Shown: one piece after another, positions 1 through 10,648 of the stretch
Numbering within the stretch: the first letter of the stretch is position 1
Layout of the letters: the number at the start of each line of letters is the position of its first letter
NCBI GenBank assembly: GCA_900110395.1
Contig: FODP01000001.1
Location: 62,001 to 126,000, forward strand
DNA: 64,000 nucleotides
Direction of reading: 5' to 3'
Origin: Rhodospirillales bacterium URHD0017
GTDB lineage: Bacteria; Pseudomonadota; Alphaproteobacteria; Reyranellales; Reyranellaceae
Notes under the pieces: model-generated
Told to the model about the DNA's origin: nothing
The model's database searches: none
What the model saw: only the letters and a program-made list of their open reading frames with translations
Position numbers and translations under genes: made by a program

Positions 1-2
1 AC

Positions 3-1157
3 GGCACGACCAACGGTCCGCAGCTGAAGTACAGCGGTGCGCCCGTCACGGTGGGCCAGTTCGACACGTGGGTGCCGCTCGGCGCCGAGAAGACGGGGAA
101 CGGCTATCTGGCCGTCTGGAAGCACGGCGCCGCCGACGAGTACACCGTGTGGACGATCGACGGCGCCGGCAACTGGCTGTCGCAAACCGCCGCGATGTCG
201 GGAACCACCTACGCGATGCAATCGTCCGAGACGACCTTCGGCCAGGACCTCAACGCTGACGGGACGGTGGGCCCCAAGGTGACGGCGATCGAGGTGCTCG
301 GCACGGTCGACCTCAAGCAGCTCGCCGACACCTATTTTCTATATGACCACGGCACGACCACCGGTCCGCAACTGAAGATGTCCGGCGCAGCCGTCACGGT
401 GGGCCAGTTCGACACGTGGGTGCCGCTCGGCGCCGAGAAGACGGGGAACGGCTATCTGGCCGTCTGGAAGCACGGCGCCGCCGACGAGTACACCGTGTGG
501 ACCATCGACAGCGCCGGCAACTGGCTCTCGCAGAGCGCCTCTGTGCCCGGATCGAGCGCCGAGATCCAATCGCTCGAACCCGGCTTCAACCAGAACCTCA
601 ACGGCGTCGGCGGCATCACGGCCCGCGCCGTCATCGAGTCCTTCGGATCGACCACCCTGGCTACCATCGCGAACGTCTTCATGCTGTCGCCGACCGGCAG
701 CGCCCTGGGGCCCCAGCTCCGGCTGTCCGGCGCGCTCTACACGGTGGGCCAGAACGGTGCGTGGACACCGATCGCCGCCGAGAAGACAGGGAGCGGCTAC
801 CAGGTCGCCTGGAAGAACGGCGGCGCCGATCAGTACCTCGTGTGGGACACCGACGGCAGCGGCAACTGGCTGTCGCAAACCGCCGTGATGGCGGGAGCCA
901 GCCCGGAGTTGAAGGCGTTCGAGATCACCTTCCAACAGGACCTGAATTTGAGCGGGGCGATCGGTACCTCCCTCATGGCGCCCTCGTCCGATGAACTGGG
1001 CGCCGGAAGCGGCCCAGACGGCTCGGGCACATCGGACATGGCGCTCCTCACGAATTACATGGCGTCCGCGTTCGCGGCGCCGGCGAGCGAAGGGGCGGGC
1101 GTCGTCGACGACTCGCAATCGTCCGGCCACCCGTTCCTGACCACTTGTTACGCCTGA
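3..1157 (+). CDS. Tryptophan-rich repeat protein, 3' part (5' end outside window)
   Basis: The reading frame is already open at the window edge and runs to TGA at 1155-1157, so only the C-terminal ~384 residues are seen. It holds three tandem repeats of about 115 residues (periods 348 and 345 bp). Each contains GPQL, a VGQ..W segment, E-K-T-G-x-G-Y, a W-K-x-G-x-A-D-x-Y-x-V-W core and G-N-W-L-S-Q. This resembles the tryptophan-rich C-terminal domains found in large cyanobacterial and proteobacterial surface or RTX-type proteins. The tail after the last repeat is Ser/Gly/Ala-rich and of low complexity. Repeats 1 and 2 are nearly identical at DNA level. Secretion is plausible but the N-terminus is not visible. 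The surface role is inferred from family resemblance only. Confidence 0.75.
   Translation, partial: GTTNGPQLKYSGAPVTVGQFDTWVPLGAEKTGNGYLAVWKHGAADEYTVWTIDGAGNWLSQTAAMSGTTYAMQSSETTFGQDLNADGTVGPKVTAIEVLGTVDLKQLADTYFLYDHGTTTGPQLKMSGAAVTVGQFDTWVPLGAEKTGNGYLAVWKHGAADEYTVWTIDSAGNWLSQSASVPGSSAEIQSLEPGFNQNLNGVGGITARAVIESFGSTTLATIANVFMLSPTGSALGPQLRLSGALYTVGQNGAWTPIAAEKTGSGYQVAWKNGGADQYLVWDTDGSGNWLSQTAVMAGASPELKAFEITFQQDLNLSGAIGTSLMAPSSDELGAGSGPDGSGTSDMALLTNYMASAFAAPASEGAGVVDDSQSSGHPFLTTCYA
43..502 (+). repeat. Near-identical tandem coding repeat, 348-bp period
   Basis: Bases 43-154 and 391-502 are identical over 112 bp inside the tryptophan-rich gene, while the flanking parts of each unit and the third unit (from about 708) have diverged. 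This is the pattern left by recent duplication or gene conversion between repeat units. Confidence 0.9.
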
Positions 1158-1178
1158 TCGATCGGCAACGATCCTTCG

Positions 1179-1850
1179 CTAATACCAGATGTTCATCGGC
1201 AGCCCACAGCGGTCGCGAGCACGGGCGGGTCCGAGTCGCGCCGCCTTGCGCTCGGCGATCAGCAGGGCCGTCCGGCAGACGGCGATGGCATCGAGGATGT
1301 CGTCGCGGGCGGCGCCGGAGAGGCGGTCGACGGGGCAGGCGAACCCGTGCTTCGCCAACAGGCGGCGGCGTTCGGCGTAGCCCTCGGGCTGGCGCTTCTT
1401 GCTGAGGACCGGCCTGTCGCCATTCATGCGCGCGAAGGCGAGCTCGGGATGCGCCTCGTAGACGATGCGCTTCAGCTGCGGCCGCGAGCGCAGCAGTTCG
1501 TCGACCTCGCGCATTTTCGGGAACAGATGGAAGGTCTGCTGGTTGATGCCGATGCCCAGCTTCCTGCTGGCGGCGTTCGCTTCGGCATGCGTCGTACAGG
1601 CCAGCGCAGGACGGCACGGCGTCGGAAAGACAGAGCTCGTCTTGCCTGGCAATAGCCTGCGCGCCTCGACCTCGCAGGCGCGCGGCGGACGCGGCACGTC
1701 GACGAAGCCGATCGGCATGTCGACCGCCAAGACGGAAAGACCCTCGCAGGCTTCTGCGAGGGTCTTCACCACTCTCATATCGAGGACGCCCTTGGCGTCG
1801 CGCCGGCAGACGACCCAGCCGGTGCGACAGCCGTCGGCGCCGCCAATCAC
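1179..1850 (-). CDS. DUF429 family protein (predicted RNase H-fold nuclease)
   Basis: Encodes about 223 residues beginning [14 protein letters not shown], with LAVDMPIGF near residue 45, PHPELAF-like [13 protein letters not shown], and an acidic C-terminal helix ([15 protein letters not shown]). These features match the DUF429 family, predicted to have an RNase H-like fold with conserved acidic residues; its biochemical role is unknown. Two consecutive GTG codons (1853 and 1850) overlap the TGA of the upstream icd gene, so translation is probably coupled to icd. The frame is open further upstream but that part is a shadow of icd. Family confidence is good, function is not known. Confidence 0.75.
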   Translation of the reverse strand: MIGGADGCRTGWVVCRRDAKGVLDMRVVKTLAEACEGLSVLAVDMPIGFVDVPRPPRACEVEARRLLPGKTSSVFPTPCRPALACTTHAEANAASRKLGIGINQQTFHLFPKMREVDELLRSRPQLKRIVYEAHPELAFARMNGDRPVLSKKRQPEGYAERRRLLAKHGFACPVDRLSGAARDDILDAIAVCRTALLIAERKAARLGPARARDRCGLPMNIWY

Positions 1851-3064
1851 CACTTGGCCATCTTGGTCTTGAGGTTGGCGTCCAGCGTGGCGAGGAAGTC
1901 CTCGGTGTTCTGGAACGGATGATCCTTGCCGATCAGGATCGCGAGGTCCTTGGTCATCTTGCCGCTCTCGACGGTCTCGACGCAGACCTTCCCGAGCGCA
2001 TCGGCGAACTTCACCACGTCGGGCGTGCCGTCGAAGGTGCCGCGATAGTGCAGGCCCTGCGTCCAAGCGAAGATCGAGGCGATCGGGTTGGTCGAGGTCG
2101 CGTGGCCCTTCTGGTATTCGCGGTAGTGGCGGGTCACGGTGCCGTGCGCGGCCTCGGCCTCGACGGTCTTGCCGTCCGGCGTCATCAGCACCGAGGTCAT
2201 CAGGCCGAGCGAGCCGAAGCCCTGGGCCACCATGTCGGACTGCACGTCGCCGTCGTAGTTCTTGCAAGCCCAGATGAAGGCGCCTTCCCACTTCAACGCC
2301 GAGGCGACTATGTCGTCGATCAGGCGATGCTCGTAGGTTATGCCCTTAGCCTTGAACTTGTCGGCGAACTCCTTGTCGAACACCTCCTGGAAGAGGTCCT
2401 TGAAGCGGCCGTCGTAGCGCTTGAGGATGGTGTTCTTGGTCGACAGGTAGACCGGCCAGCCGCGATTGAGGCCGTAATTGAACGAGCTGCGCGCGAAGCC
2501 GATGATCGACTCGTCGTTGTTGTACATGGCGAGCGCGACACCGCCGCCCGGGAAGTCGTAGACGTTGTGCTCGATGGTCTTGCCGTCGGCACCCTCGAAC
2601 TTGATCGTGAGCCTGCCCTTGCCCGGCACCACGAAGTCGGTGGCACGATACTGGTCGCCGAAGGCGTGACGGCCGATCACGATCGGCTTGGTCCAGCCCG
2701 GCACCAGGCGCGGCACGTTCTTGCAGACGATCGGCTCGCGGAAAATCGTGCCGCCGATGATGTTGCGGATCGTGCCGTTGGGCGAGCGCCACATCTCCTT
2801 GAGATTGAACTCCTTCACGCGCGCCTCGTCGGGCGTGATGGTCGCGCACTTCACGGCGACGCCGTACTTCCTGGTCGCCTCGGCCGAATCGACCGTCACC
2901 TGGTCGCTGGTCTTGTCGCGATGCTCGATGCCGAGGTCGTAGTACTTCAGGTCGATGTCGAGATAGGGAAGGATCAGCCTGTCCTTGATGAACTTCCAGA
3001 TGATGCGGGTCATCTCGTCGCCGTCCATCTCGACGACCGGATTCTTCACCTGGATCTTCGGCAT
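1847..3064 (-). CDS. icd: NADP-dependent isocitrate dehydrogenase, homodimeric type
   Basis: A 405-residue protein, the normal size for the eukaryotic-like dimeric NADP-IDH found in alphaproteobacteria. It oxidatively decarboxylates isocitrate to 2-oxoglutarate in the TCA cycle. The N-terminus ([11 protein letters not shown]), the substrate-binding segment SPNGTIRN near residue 95, the metal-binding DD in [12 protein letters not shown], and [12 protein letters not shown] near the C-terminus are all present. It lies downstream of a second, unrelated NADP-IDH on the same strand, separated by about 60 bp that contains a GC-rich hairpin. The downstream DUF429 gene overlaps its stop codon. Confidence 0.97.
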   Translation of the reverse strand: MPKIQVKNPVVEMDGDEMTRIIWKFIKDRLILPYLDIDLKYYDLGIEHRDKTSDQVTVDSAEATRKYGVAVKCATITPDEARVKEFNLKEMWRSPNGTIRNIIGGTIFREPIVCKNVPRLVPGWTKPIVIGRHAFGDQYRATDFVVPGKGRLTIKFEGADGKTIEHNVYDFPGGGVALAMYNNDESIIGFARSSFNYGLNRGWPVYLSTKNTILKRYDGRFKDLFQEVFDKEFADKFKAKGITYEHRLIDDIVASALKWEGAFIWACKNYDGDVQSDMVAQGFGSLGLMTSVLMTPDGKTVEAEAAHGTVTRHYREYQKGHATSTNPIASIFAWTQGLHYRGTFDGTPDVVKFADALGKVCVETVESGKMTKDLAILIGKDHPFQNTEDFLATLDANLKTKMAKW

Positions 3065-3085
3065 CTTGCCTTCCTTTTCAGCAAG

Positions 3086-3107
3086 CCGCCCCGGTCGCCC
3101 GGGGCGG
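3086..3107 (-). terminator. GC-rich hairpin between the two isocitrate dehydrogenase genes
   Basis: A perfect 9-bp stem (3086-3094 with 3099-3107) and 4-nt loop lies 17 nt after the stop of the monomeric IDH gene and 22 nt before the ATG of icd. There is no U-tract, so it is either a weak or partial terminator or a processing/stability element that could uncouple expression of the two isozymes. Confidence 0.45.
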
Positions 3108-3124
3108 TTCCACCTGACGCCGCG

Positions 3125-5455
<2,331 letters not shown>

Positions 5456-5547
5456 TCAGCAAGGCATTCGGCCTAACTTTTCCAAGCGTCGCCGCCGTGC
5501 TGCGGCAACGCGCTCGCCGGCACGACCGAGCCCGTGAAGAGCGCAAA

Positions 5548-6138
5548 TCAGACGCGGTCCAGGCGCGGTTCGGGGCCGGTTTCGCGCGGCATGGCCGCGA
5601 TGGCGGGCAGGATGTCCTTGAGATCGCGCACGAAGGCGACGTGCTCGAGATGGCGCCGTTCGGCGAAACCGCCTTCCACGACCGCGCGCAGCAGGGCTTC
5701 GAGCGAGCTCCAATAGCCGCCCTGGTCGACGATCACGATCGGCTTGGTGTGCAGGCCGAGCGTGCGCCAGGACAGCACTTCGAACAGCTCCTCGAGGGTG
5801 CCGATTCCGCCCGGCAGGACGACGAAGGCGTCTGAACGCTCGAACATCGCGAGCTTGCGCTCGTGCATGGTCTCCACGACCACCGTCTCGGTGAGCGCCG
5901 GGTGCCCTGCCTCGCGCTGCAGCAGGAACCGCGGGATGACGCCGACCACCTTGCCGCCGGCCTTGAGGGCGGCATTGGCCACCAGGCCCATCAGGCCCAC
6001 CCCGCCGCCGCCATAAACCAGGGCTATGCCTTCGTGGGCCAGAAGCTCGCCCAGCCGCGTGGCAACCTCCCGACCTGCGGGGTCGGTGCCGAAACGAGAG
6101 CCACAAAAGACGCAGACGGAGGAGGGGGCGGGTTTCAT
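5548..6138 (-). CDS. LOG/TIGR00730 family phosphoribohydrolase-like protein
   Basis: A 196-residue Rossmann-fold protein with the family motifs: CVFCGSR at residues 9-15, GGGGVGLMG at 43-51, MHERK at 91-95 and PGGIGTLEE at 109-117. The last is the PGGxGTxxE nucleotide-binding/catalytic motif of LOG enzymes, which cleave cytokinin riboside monophosphates (and probably other nucleoside monophosphates) to free base and ribose phosphate. Bacterial members were long mis-annotated as lysine decarboxylases. It is transcribed divergently from the LysM gene with a gap of about 140 bp. Whether cytokinins or other purine nucleotides are the substrate here cannot be told from sequence. Confidence 0.88.
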   Translation of the reverse strand: MKPAPSSVCVFCGSRFGTDPAGREVATRLGELLAHEGIALVYGGGGVGLMGLVANAALKAGGKVVGVIPRFLLQREAGHPALTETVVVETMHERKLAMFERSDAFVVLPGGIGTLEELFEVLSWRTLGLHTKPIVIVDQGGYWSSLEALLRAVVEGGFAERRHLEHVAFVRDLKDILPAIAAMPRETGPEPRLDRV

Positions 6139-6277
6139 TTTTCTACACGGACCGGGAACGGACGTTTCTATTTACAGACGATCCGACGCCTTTCCGGACC
6201 GGGGCAACATGGTATCATTTCGCAGAGGAAGGTCGCGACGCCAAATGGGGGCGGGTAGTCGCACCGTCGGGAGGGTG

Positions 6278-7342
6278 ATGTCACGCACAGTTATCTGGCT
6301 GGTGGTTGGTGGCGCGATCGTGATCGCCGCCGGCCTCGGCGTGGCGTGGCAGGTTCGGGTGAGTGAGCAGGCCGTCCTCGACAGGGCGACCAAACCGACC
6401 GCCGCCGCGCCGCAAGCTACGCCGCCTGCAGCGTCGAACGCGACGCCGCCTGCTGCTGCCGTACCGGCAGCACCGTCAGCCGCACCGCCTGCCGTGGCCA
6501 TGCCAACGTTTGACATCGCCCGCATCGGGCCGGACGGCCGCGCCGTCATCGCCGGTCGCGCCAATCCGGGGGCGAAGATCGTGCTGCTCGACGGCGGCAA
6601 GGAGATCGCGCGCGGCGAGGCCGATCAGCGCGGCGAATGGGTCGTCATCGCCCAGGATCCTCCGCTCGGCGCCGGCCAGCATGAGCTGCGCGTGGTGCAG
6701 CACATTGAGGGACGCGCGCCGGTGACGTCAGAGCAGGTGGTCGTGGCCGTCGTGCCCGAGCAGCCTGCTGCTGCGGCGACGCCTCCCGCCGCCGGACAGC
6801 CGCCGCGCGAGGAGACTCTGGTGATGATCGCGCCGCCCGGCGGCGGGCCGGCGAAGCTCGTGCAGGCGCCGTCGGCCGCCGGCGTCCCGCGGTCGGGCGA
6901 TCTTGCGCTGTCGACACTCGACTATGACGATGCCGGCCACGTCACTGTCACCGGTCAGGCGACGCCGGGCGTCGTGGTGCGCGTCTACATCAACGACAAT
7001 CTCGTGGCCGAGGGCGCCGCCGGCGCCGACGGCCACTGGAAGCTCACGCCGCCTGATCCGCTCGGCCCCGGCAAGCACACGCTGCGCCTCGATCGGCTGG
7101 CGAGCGATGGCAAGCCGGTGGCGCGCCTCGAGCTGCCGTTCGATCGCGTCGTCGTGGCGCCCGGCACCAAGGACGGCCGTCGCCTGATCGTGGTGCGCGG
7201 CGACAGTCTCTGGAACATCGCGCGCGCCCACTACGGCACGGGCTTCCACCACACGGTGATCTACGGGGCCAACAAGGAGCAGATCCGCAATCCCGATCTG
7301 ATCTATCCTGGCCAGGTCTTCAGCCTACCCAAGGTCAACTGA
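6278..7342 (+). CDS. Membrane-anchored LysM protein with Ig-like repeats
   Basis: About 354 residues. An N-terminal transmembrane anchor (residues 4-27) is followed by an Ala/Pro-rich linker (about 30-75), two similar Ig-like beta units of the pattern G-x-V-x-G-x-A-x-P-G...DG.W...L-G-x-G-x-H-x-L (about 75-150 and 210-275), and a C-terminal LysM domain (about 300-352: VVRGDSLWNIARAHYG ... NPDLIYPGQVF). LysM binds peptidoglycan glycan chains, so the protein probably links the inner membrane to the cell wall. The frame is open upstream to 6026, overlapping the divergent gene; ATG 6278 is preferred because GGAGGG lies immediately upstream and it puts the hydrophobic anchor at the N-terminus. ATG 6245 and 6209 are alternatives. 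Confidence 0.82.
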   Translation: MSRTVIWLVVGGAIVIAAGLGVAWQVRVSEQAVLDRATKPTAAAPQATPPAASNATPPAAAVPAAPSAAPPAVAMPTFDIARIGPDGRAVIAGRANPGAKIVLLDGGKEIARGEADQRGEWVVIAQDPPLGAGQHELRVVQHIEGRAPVTSEQVVVAVVPEQPAAAATPPAAGQPPREETLVMIAPPGGGPAKLVQAPSAAGVPRSGDLALSTLDYDDAGHVTVTGQATPGVVVRVYINDNLVAEGAAGADGHWKLTPPDPLGPGKHTLRLDRLASDGKPVARLELPFDRVVVAPGTKDGRRLIVVRGDSLWNIARAHYGTGFHHTVIYGANKEQIRNPDLIYPGQVFSLPKVN

Positions 7343-7367
7343 GACCGCGGCAACAGAGAACCCTTTC

Positions 7368-8060
7368 ATGCTGGCGAACTTCTTCGTGCCGATCCTCGAC
7401 GACGGCTGGCGTTTCATCGCGATCTTTGCCGCGATCACCTTCGTCGCGGCGTTGACCGGCGCGGCCTGGCTGTTCTGGCCACTCTTCGTGCTGACGCTGT
7501 GGTCGATCTACTTTTTCCGCGATCCCTCGCGCGGCGTGCCGCAGGACGGCGACGTGCTGGTGGCGCCAGCCGACGGGCTGGTGCAGATGGTGGTCGATGC
7601 CGTGCCGCCGGCCGAGCTCGGCCTCGGCGACCAGCCGCTGACCCGCGTGTCGATATTCCTGAGCGTGTTCGACGTTCACATCAACCGCACGCCCTGCGCC
7701 GGCACCGTCGACGTCGTCGCCTATCGGCCGGGCAAGTATCTCAACGCCGCGGCCGACAAGGCGAGCGAGGACAACGAGCGCATGGCCATTGCGCTGCGCC
7801 GCGCCGATGGTCGCAGCATCGGCTGCGTGCAGATCGCGGGCTGGGTGGCGCGGCGCATCGTCTGCTACATCAAGCCCGGCCAGGCGGTGCAGGCGGGCGA
7901 GCGTTTCGGCCATATCCGCTTCGGCAGCCGCACCGACCTCTATCTGCCGCCCGGCGCGCGTTTGCTGGTGGCGACCGGCCAGCGCATGATCGGCGGCGAG
8001 ACCGTGATGGCGGAACTCGAGCCGGTGAAGGCGGAACCTCGGCGGGTCGTCGAGTTTTAG
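7368..8060 (+). CDS. psd: Phosphatidylserine decarboxylase proenzyme (short form)
   Basis: A 230-residue inner-membrane enzyme that converts phosphatidylserine to phosphatidylethanolamine. Two hydrophobic stretches in residues 15-50 precede the conserved FFRDPSR, the VAPADG motif at 65-70 and FLSVFDVHINR at 97-107. The self-cleavage site that creates the pyruvoyl cofactor is the Gly-Ser pair G186-S187 in IRFGSR. The 230-aa length matches the short alphaproteobacterial Psd type. It is followed 31 bp later by pssA, which supplies its substrate, so the two are very probably an operon. Confidence 0.96.
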   Translation: MLANFFVPILDDGWRFIAIFAAITFVAALTGAAWLFWPLFVLTLWSIYFFRDPSRGVPQDGDVLVAPADGLVQMVVDAVPPAELGLGDQPLTRVSIFLSVFDVHINRTPCAGTVDVVAYRPGKYLNAAADKASEDNERMAIALRRADGRSIGCVQIAGWVARRIVCYIKPGQAVQAGERFGHIRFGSRTDLYLPPGARLLVATGQRMIGGETVMAELEPVKAEPRRVVEF

Positions 8061-8091
8061 TATAATAGCTGGGACGAAAAAGGAGCTCGCG

Positions 8092-8934
8092 ATGGACAGC
8101 GACTTTCGCACCCGCCGCGGCCGTTTGCGCGGCTTCTCGATCAACCGGCTGATCCCCAACGTGTTGACGTTGGCGGCGCTGTGCGCCGGCCTGACGGCAA
8201 TCCGTTACGGCCTGCAGGGCCAGATGGAGCGCGCCGTCATCGCCATCATGGTGGCGGCGGTCCTCGATGCGTTGGACGGCCGGGTCGCGCGGCGGCTCGG
8301 CGTCACCAGCCGGTTCGGCGCGGAGCTCGATTCGCTCTCCGACTTCCTCTGCTTTGGCGTGACGCCGGCGCTCGTCCTCTATATGTCGTCGCTTTCCGAT
8401 GCCGGCGCGCTGGGCTGGATCGTCACGCTCATGTTCCCCATGTGCTCGGCGCTGCGCCTCGCGCGGTTCAACACGGCACTCGTTTCCGACACGCCGCCGC
8501 CCGCCTGGACCGGCTCCTTTTTCACCGGCGTGCCGGCGCCGGCCGGAGCGCTCCTGGCGCTGATCCCGCTGATGGTGAGCTTCGCGCTCGGCGAAACGTG
8601 GCCGCGCCATCCGCTGATCGTCGGCACGGTACTCGTGGCTGTCGGCGGCCTGATGGTGAGCCGCCTGCCGACCTTCTCGTTCAAGAAGGGCAGGGTGCCG
8701 CGCCATCTCGTGCTGCCGGCGCTGCTCGGCGCGGCGCTGGTGATGGGCGTGATCGCCAGCTCGCCGTGGATCGGACTGTCACTGCTCGGCATGGTCTATG
8801 TCTCGCTCATTCCCTTCAGCTGGATGAGCTACCGCCGGCAGGCCGTGCAGGCCCGAGACGTGGCCCGAGACGTGGCCGGCGCCGAAGTCGTCAACCTGCG
8901 CGCGGTTGATTCGGGTTCGCCGCCGCGCGAGTGA
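8092..8934 (+). CDS. pssA: CDP-diacylglycerol-serine O-phosphatidyltransferase
   Basis: A 280-residue multi-spanning membrane protein with the CDP-alcohol phosphotransferase signature D62-G-x2-A-R-x8-G-x3-D80-x3-D84. It transfers the phosphatidyl group of CDP-diacylglycerol to serine. The position directly after psd, the order psd-pssA seen in many alphaproteobacteria, and a strong ribosome-binding site (AAGGAGCT) before ATG 8092 support the specific assignment over other members of the family. Confidence 0.93.
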   Translation: MDSDFRTRRGRLRGFSINRLIPNVLTLAALCAGLTAIRYGLQGQMERAVIAIMVAAVLDALDGRVARRLGVTSRFGAELDSLSDFLCFGVTPALVLYMSSLSDAGALGWIVTLMFPMCSALRLARFNTALVSDTPPPAWTGSFFTGVPAPAGALLALIPLMVSFALGETWPRHPLIVGTVLVAVGGLMVSRLPTFSFKKGRVPRHLVLPALLGAALVMGVIASSPWIGLSLLGMVYVSLIPFSWMSYRRQAVQARDVARDVAGAEVVNLRAVDSGSPPRE

Positions 8935-8946
8935 TCGCAGGCGCCG

Positions 8947-9543
8947 ATGCTCGATCCGGTCCTGCGGCGATGGATCGACCCATCGCTCAACCAGGCAGGT
9001 GCCTGGCTTGCCCGTCGCGGCATGTCGGCCAATGCTTTCAGCCTCGCAGGCCTCGCCGTCGGCCTCGCTACCGTTCCGCTGCTGGCCTGGGGGCGCTATG
9101 AGCTGGCGCTGCTGGTCATCCTGCTGAACCGGCTGATCGACGGCCTCGACGGCGCGATCGCCCGCAGCAAGGCCACCACGCCCTTCGGTGGCTACCTCGA
9201 CATTATGTGCGACATGGGGTTCTACGCGGCCGTGCCGCTGGGCTTCGCCCTGGCCCGTTCTGACAATGCGCTATGGGCGGCACTGCTGCTGGCGTCCTTC
9301 GTCTGCACCGCCTCGTCGTTCCTGGGGCGGGCCGTCCTCGCCGGCCAGCGCGGCGAACCCGACGACGGCGCGCGGGGCCGAAAGTCCTTCTTTCATGCCG
9401 CGGGCATCGTCGAAGGCACCGAGACCATCGTCGCTTTCGTGCTGTTCTGCCTCTTCCCGGAAGCGTTTCCCTGGCTGGCTGGCAGCTTTGCCATCCTCTG
9501 CATCTGGACGGCAGTGGCCCGAGTCTTCGAGGCTAAAAGATAA
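8947..9543 (+). CDS. CDP-alcohol phosphotransferase family membrane protein
   Basis: A 198-residue integral membrane protein carrying a second CDP-alcohol phosphotransferase motif, DGAIARSKATTPFGGYLD...D (residues 68-89). The spacing between AR and the following Gly is seven residues, one shorter than in the neighbouring PssA. It starts 12 bp after pssA and is probably co-transcribed. The specific alcohol acceptor cannot be assigned: similar proteins are annotated only as CDP-alcohol phosphatidyltransferase family. Involvement in membrane lipid synthesis is inferred from family and neighbours. Confidence 0.82.
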   Translation: MLDPVLRRWIDPSLNQAGAWLARRGMSANAFSLAGLAVGLATVPLLAWGRYELALLVILLNRLIDGLDGAIARSKATTPFGGYLDIMCDMGFYAAVPLGFALARSDNALWAALLLASFVCTASSFLGRAVLAGQRGEPDDGARGRKSFFHAAGIVEGTETIVAFVLFCLFPEAFPWLAGSFAILCIWTAVARVFEAKR

Positions 9544-9581
9544 TATTTTCAAATAATTATAAGTCGTCCTTAACGTTTTTG

Positions 9582-9610
9582 TTGACGTTGGATTCAGTGT
9601 TGAGTACGTT
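9582..9610 (+). promoter_or_regulatory. Candidate sigma70-like promoter of flp
   Basis: TTGACG (9582-9587), a 17-nt spacer and TACGTT (9605-9610) lie in an unusually AT-rich stretch (9541-9610), 60 nt before the Flp pilin start. The -10 match is only moderate. Confidence 0.4.
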
Positions 9611-9670
9611 TCTTCCCGTAACGGCTCCATCAGAGGGCCGGGTCCCCCTTTGTAGAATCCCAGAGAGATC

Positions 9671-9835
9671 ATGCTGTCCTTCTTTCGACGTCTAATGAAG
9701 AACAACCAGGGCGCCACGGTTGTTGAATACACGCTTATCGCTTCGTTGATTGCCGTGGCCGCTATTGCATCCATGCGTTCGGTCGGCACCAAGGTCTCCA
9801 GCGTGTTGGGAGCCGTCGGGCCGGCAATCAACTAG
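9671..9835 (+). CDS. flp: Flp/Fap-type pilin
   Basis: A 54-residue prepilin. After a short basic leader (MLSFFRRLMKNNQG) comes the Flp processing site: cleavage is expected after G14, leaving ATVVEYTLIASLIAV with the conserved E-Y pair of Flp pilins and a hydrophobic assembly helix. It is the major subunit of the Tad pilus, matured by the CpaA-like prepilin peptidase encoded downstream at 10123. The start ATG follows CAGAGAGATC. It stands alone between an AT-rich leader and a strong terminator, as is usual for a highly expressed pilin gene. Confidence 0.93.
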   Translation: MLSFFRRLMKNNQGATVVEYTLIASLIAVAAIASMRSVGTKVSSVLGAVGPAIN

Positions 9836-9861
9836 TCGATTGCCCAACGACAGAACTGCCG

Positions 9862-9893
9862 GGCGGCCCCAGTAATATGGGCCGCCTTTTGTT
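9862..9893 (+). terminator. Rho-independent terminator after flp
   Basis: A perfect 8-bp GC-rich stem (9862-9869 with 9879-9886), 9-nt loop and the tract TTTTGTTT lie 26 nt after the flp stop. It would separate abundant flp mRNA from the assembly genes. Confidence 0.88.
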
Positions 9894-10122
9894 TGAGTCC
9901 GCTATTAGATGTAGCCGTTTTGATTTTTCCCTTTAAAAATAACGCATTACAGCCTTGACTTGAGGTATCACTGAAAATATCCTCCGTAACGATTTTATCT
10001 GCTGTCCTTTGTTTGTTCATTCGTTTGGAAATTAGTCGTTCAGGGTATTTCCAGCGGCCGCCTGTGCGGCCGCATCCAGACGAGTCTGACGAGTCTAAGG
10101 GCAGCGGCACGATGGGTATCGG
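9894..10122 (+). promoter_or_regulatory. AT-rich intergenic region before the pilus assembly genes
   Basis: This 229-bp gap is markedly AT-rich up to about 10040. It holds a possible promoter, TTGACT (9955-9960), 17-nt spacer, TATCCT (9978-9983), which would drive cpaA and the downstream cpa/tad genes. No coding frame was recognised. Confidence 0.4.
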
Positions 10123-10629
10123 ATGTCGCTGTTTGCCTCTGTCCAGACGGGCTGCCTGATCGCCTTCGCGCTGCTGTTGCTGCTCGCGGCCTGGCAGGAC
10201 TGGCGCACGATGCAGATCGCCGACGGGATCTCGCTCGGGATCATCGCGGCCTTCGTCGCTTGGGCCACGACCGGCATCGCGGCTGGCACCTTCTCTCTGC
10301 TCGACGTCGTGTGGGCTGTGGCCTGCGCGGCCGGCATGTTCGGCCTGGGCGCGCTGGCCTTTGCGGCAGGCGCCATGGGCGGGGGCGACGTCAAGCTCGC
10401 GGCCGCCGCCAGCCTGTTCGCCGGACCCGCCCTGATCCTCGACTTCGTCACCGTGACCGCCTTGATCGGCGGCCTCCTGGGCGTGGCGATCCTGGCCGGC
10501 GCGCGGATCGGTCCCGTCGCATCGGCGGGCGGCTGCACGGTGCGGGCGCGCCTGCGCGGCAATCTTCCGTACGGCCCGGCGATCGCCGCGGGTGGCCTGT
10601 GGGTCGCCCTGGCCCTCGCCTTGACGTGA
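10123..10629 (+). CDS. cpaA: Prepilin peptidase, A24 family (CpaA/TadV)
   Basis: A 168-residue polytopic membrane aspartic protease that removes the leader of Flp and of TadE/F-type pseudopilins. The two catalytic aspartates fit D24 or D21 in the loop WQDWRTMQIADG and the D of MGGGDVKLAAAAS (GxGD motif) near residue 89. The lack of an N-methylation domain and the ~170-residue size match TadV/CpaA. It begins the cpaABCDEF gene series, with cpaB starting 19 bp downstream. Confidence 0.92.
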   Translation: MSLFASVQTGCLIAFALLLLLAAWQDWRTMQIADGISLGIIAAFVAWATTGIAAGTFSLLDVVWAVACAAGMFGLGALAFAAGAMGGGDVKLAAAASLFAGPALILDFVTVTALIGGLLGVAILAGARIGPVASAGGCTVRARLRGNLPYGPAIAAGGLWVALALALT

Positions 10630-10648
10630 CGCAAACAGGGGGAGCGTC

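Noticed and set aside
43..502. Direct repeats at the left edge considered as CRISPR or mobile element
   Set aside because: They are in-frame protein repeat units with a 345-348 bp period, not short spaced repeats, and no transposase is nearby.
1850..2291. Long N-terminal extension of the DUF429 frame into icd
   Set aside because: It is read out of frame through the conserved icd coding sequence; family homology begins at VIGGADGC.
6154..6180. GGAAC in the leader of the LysM gene as an EcfG site
   Set aside because: No CGTT at 15-18 nt.
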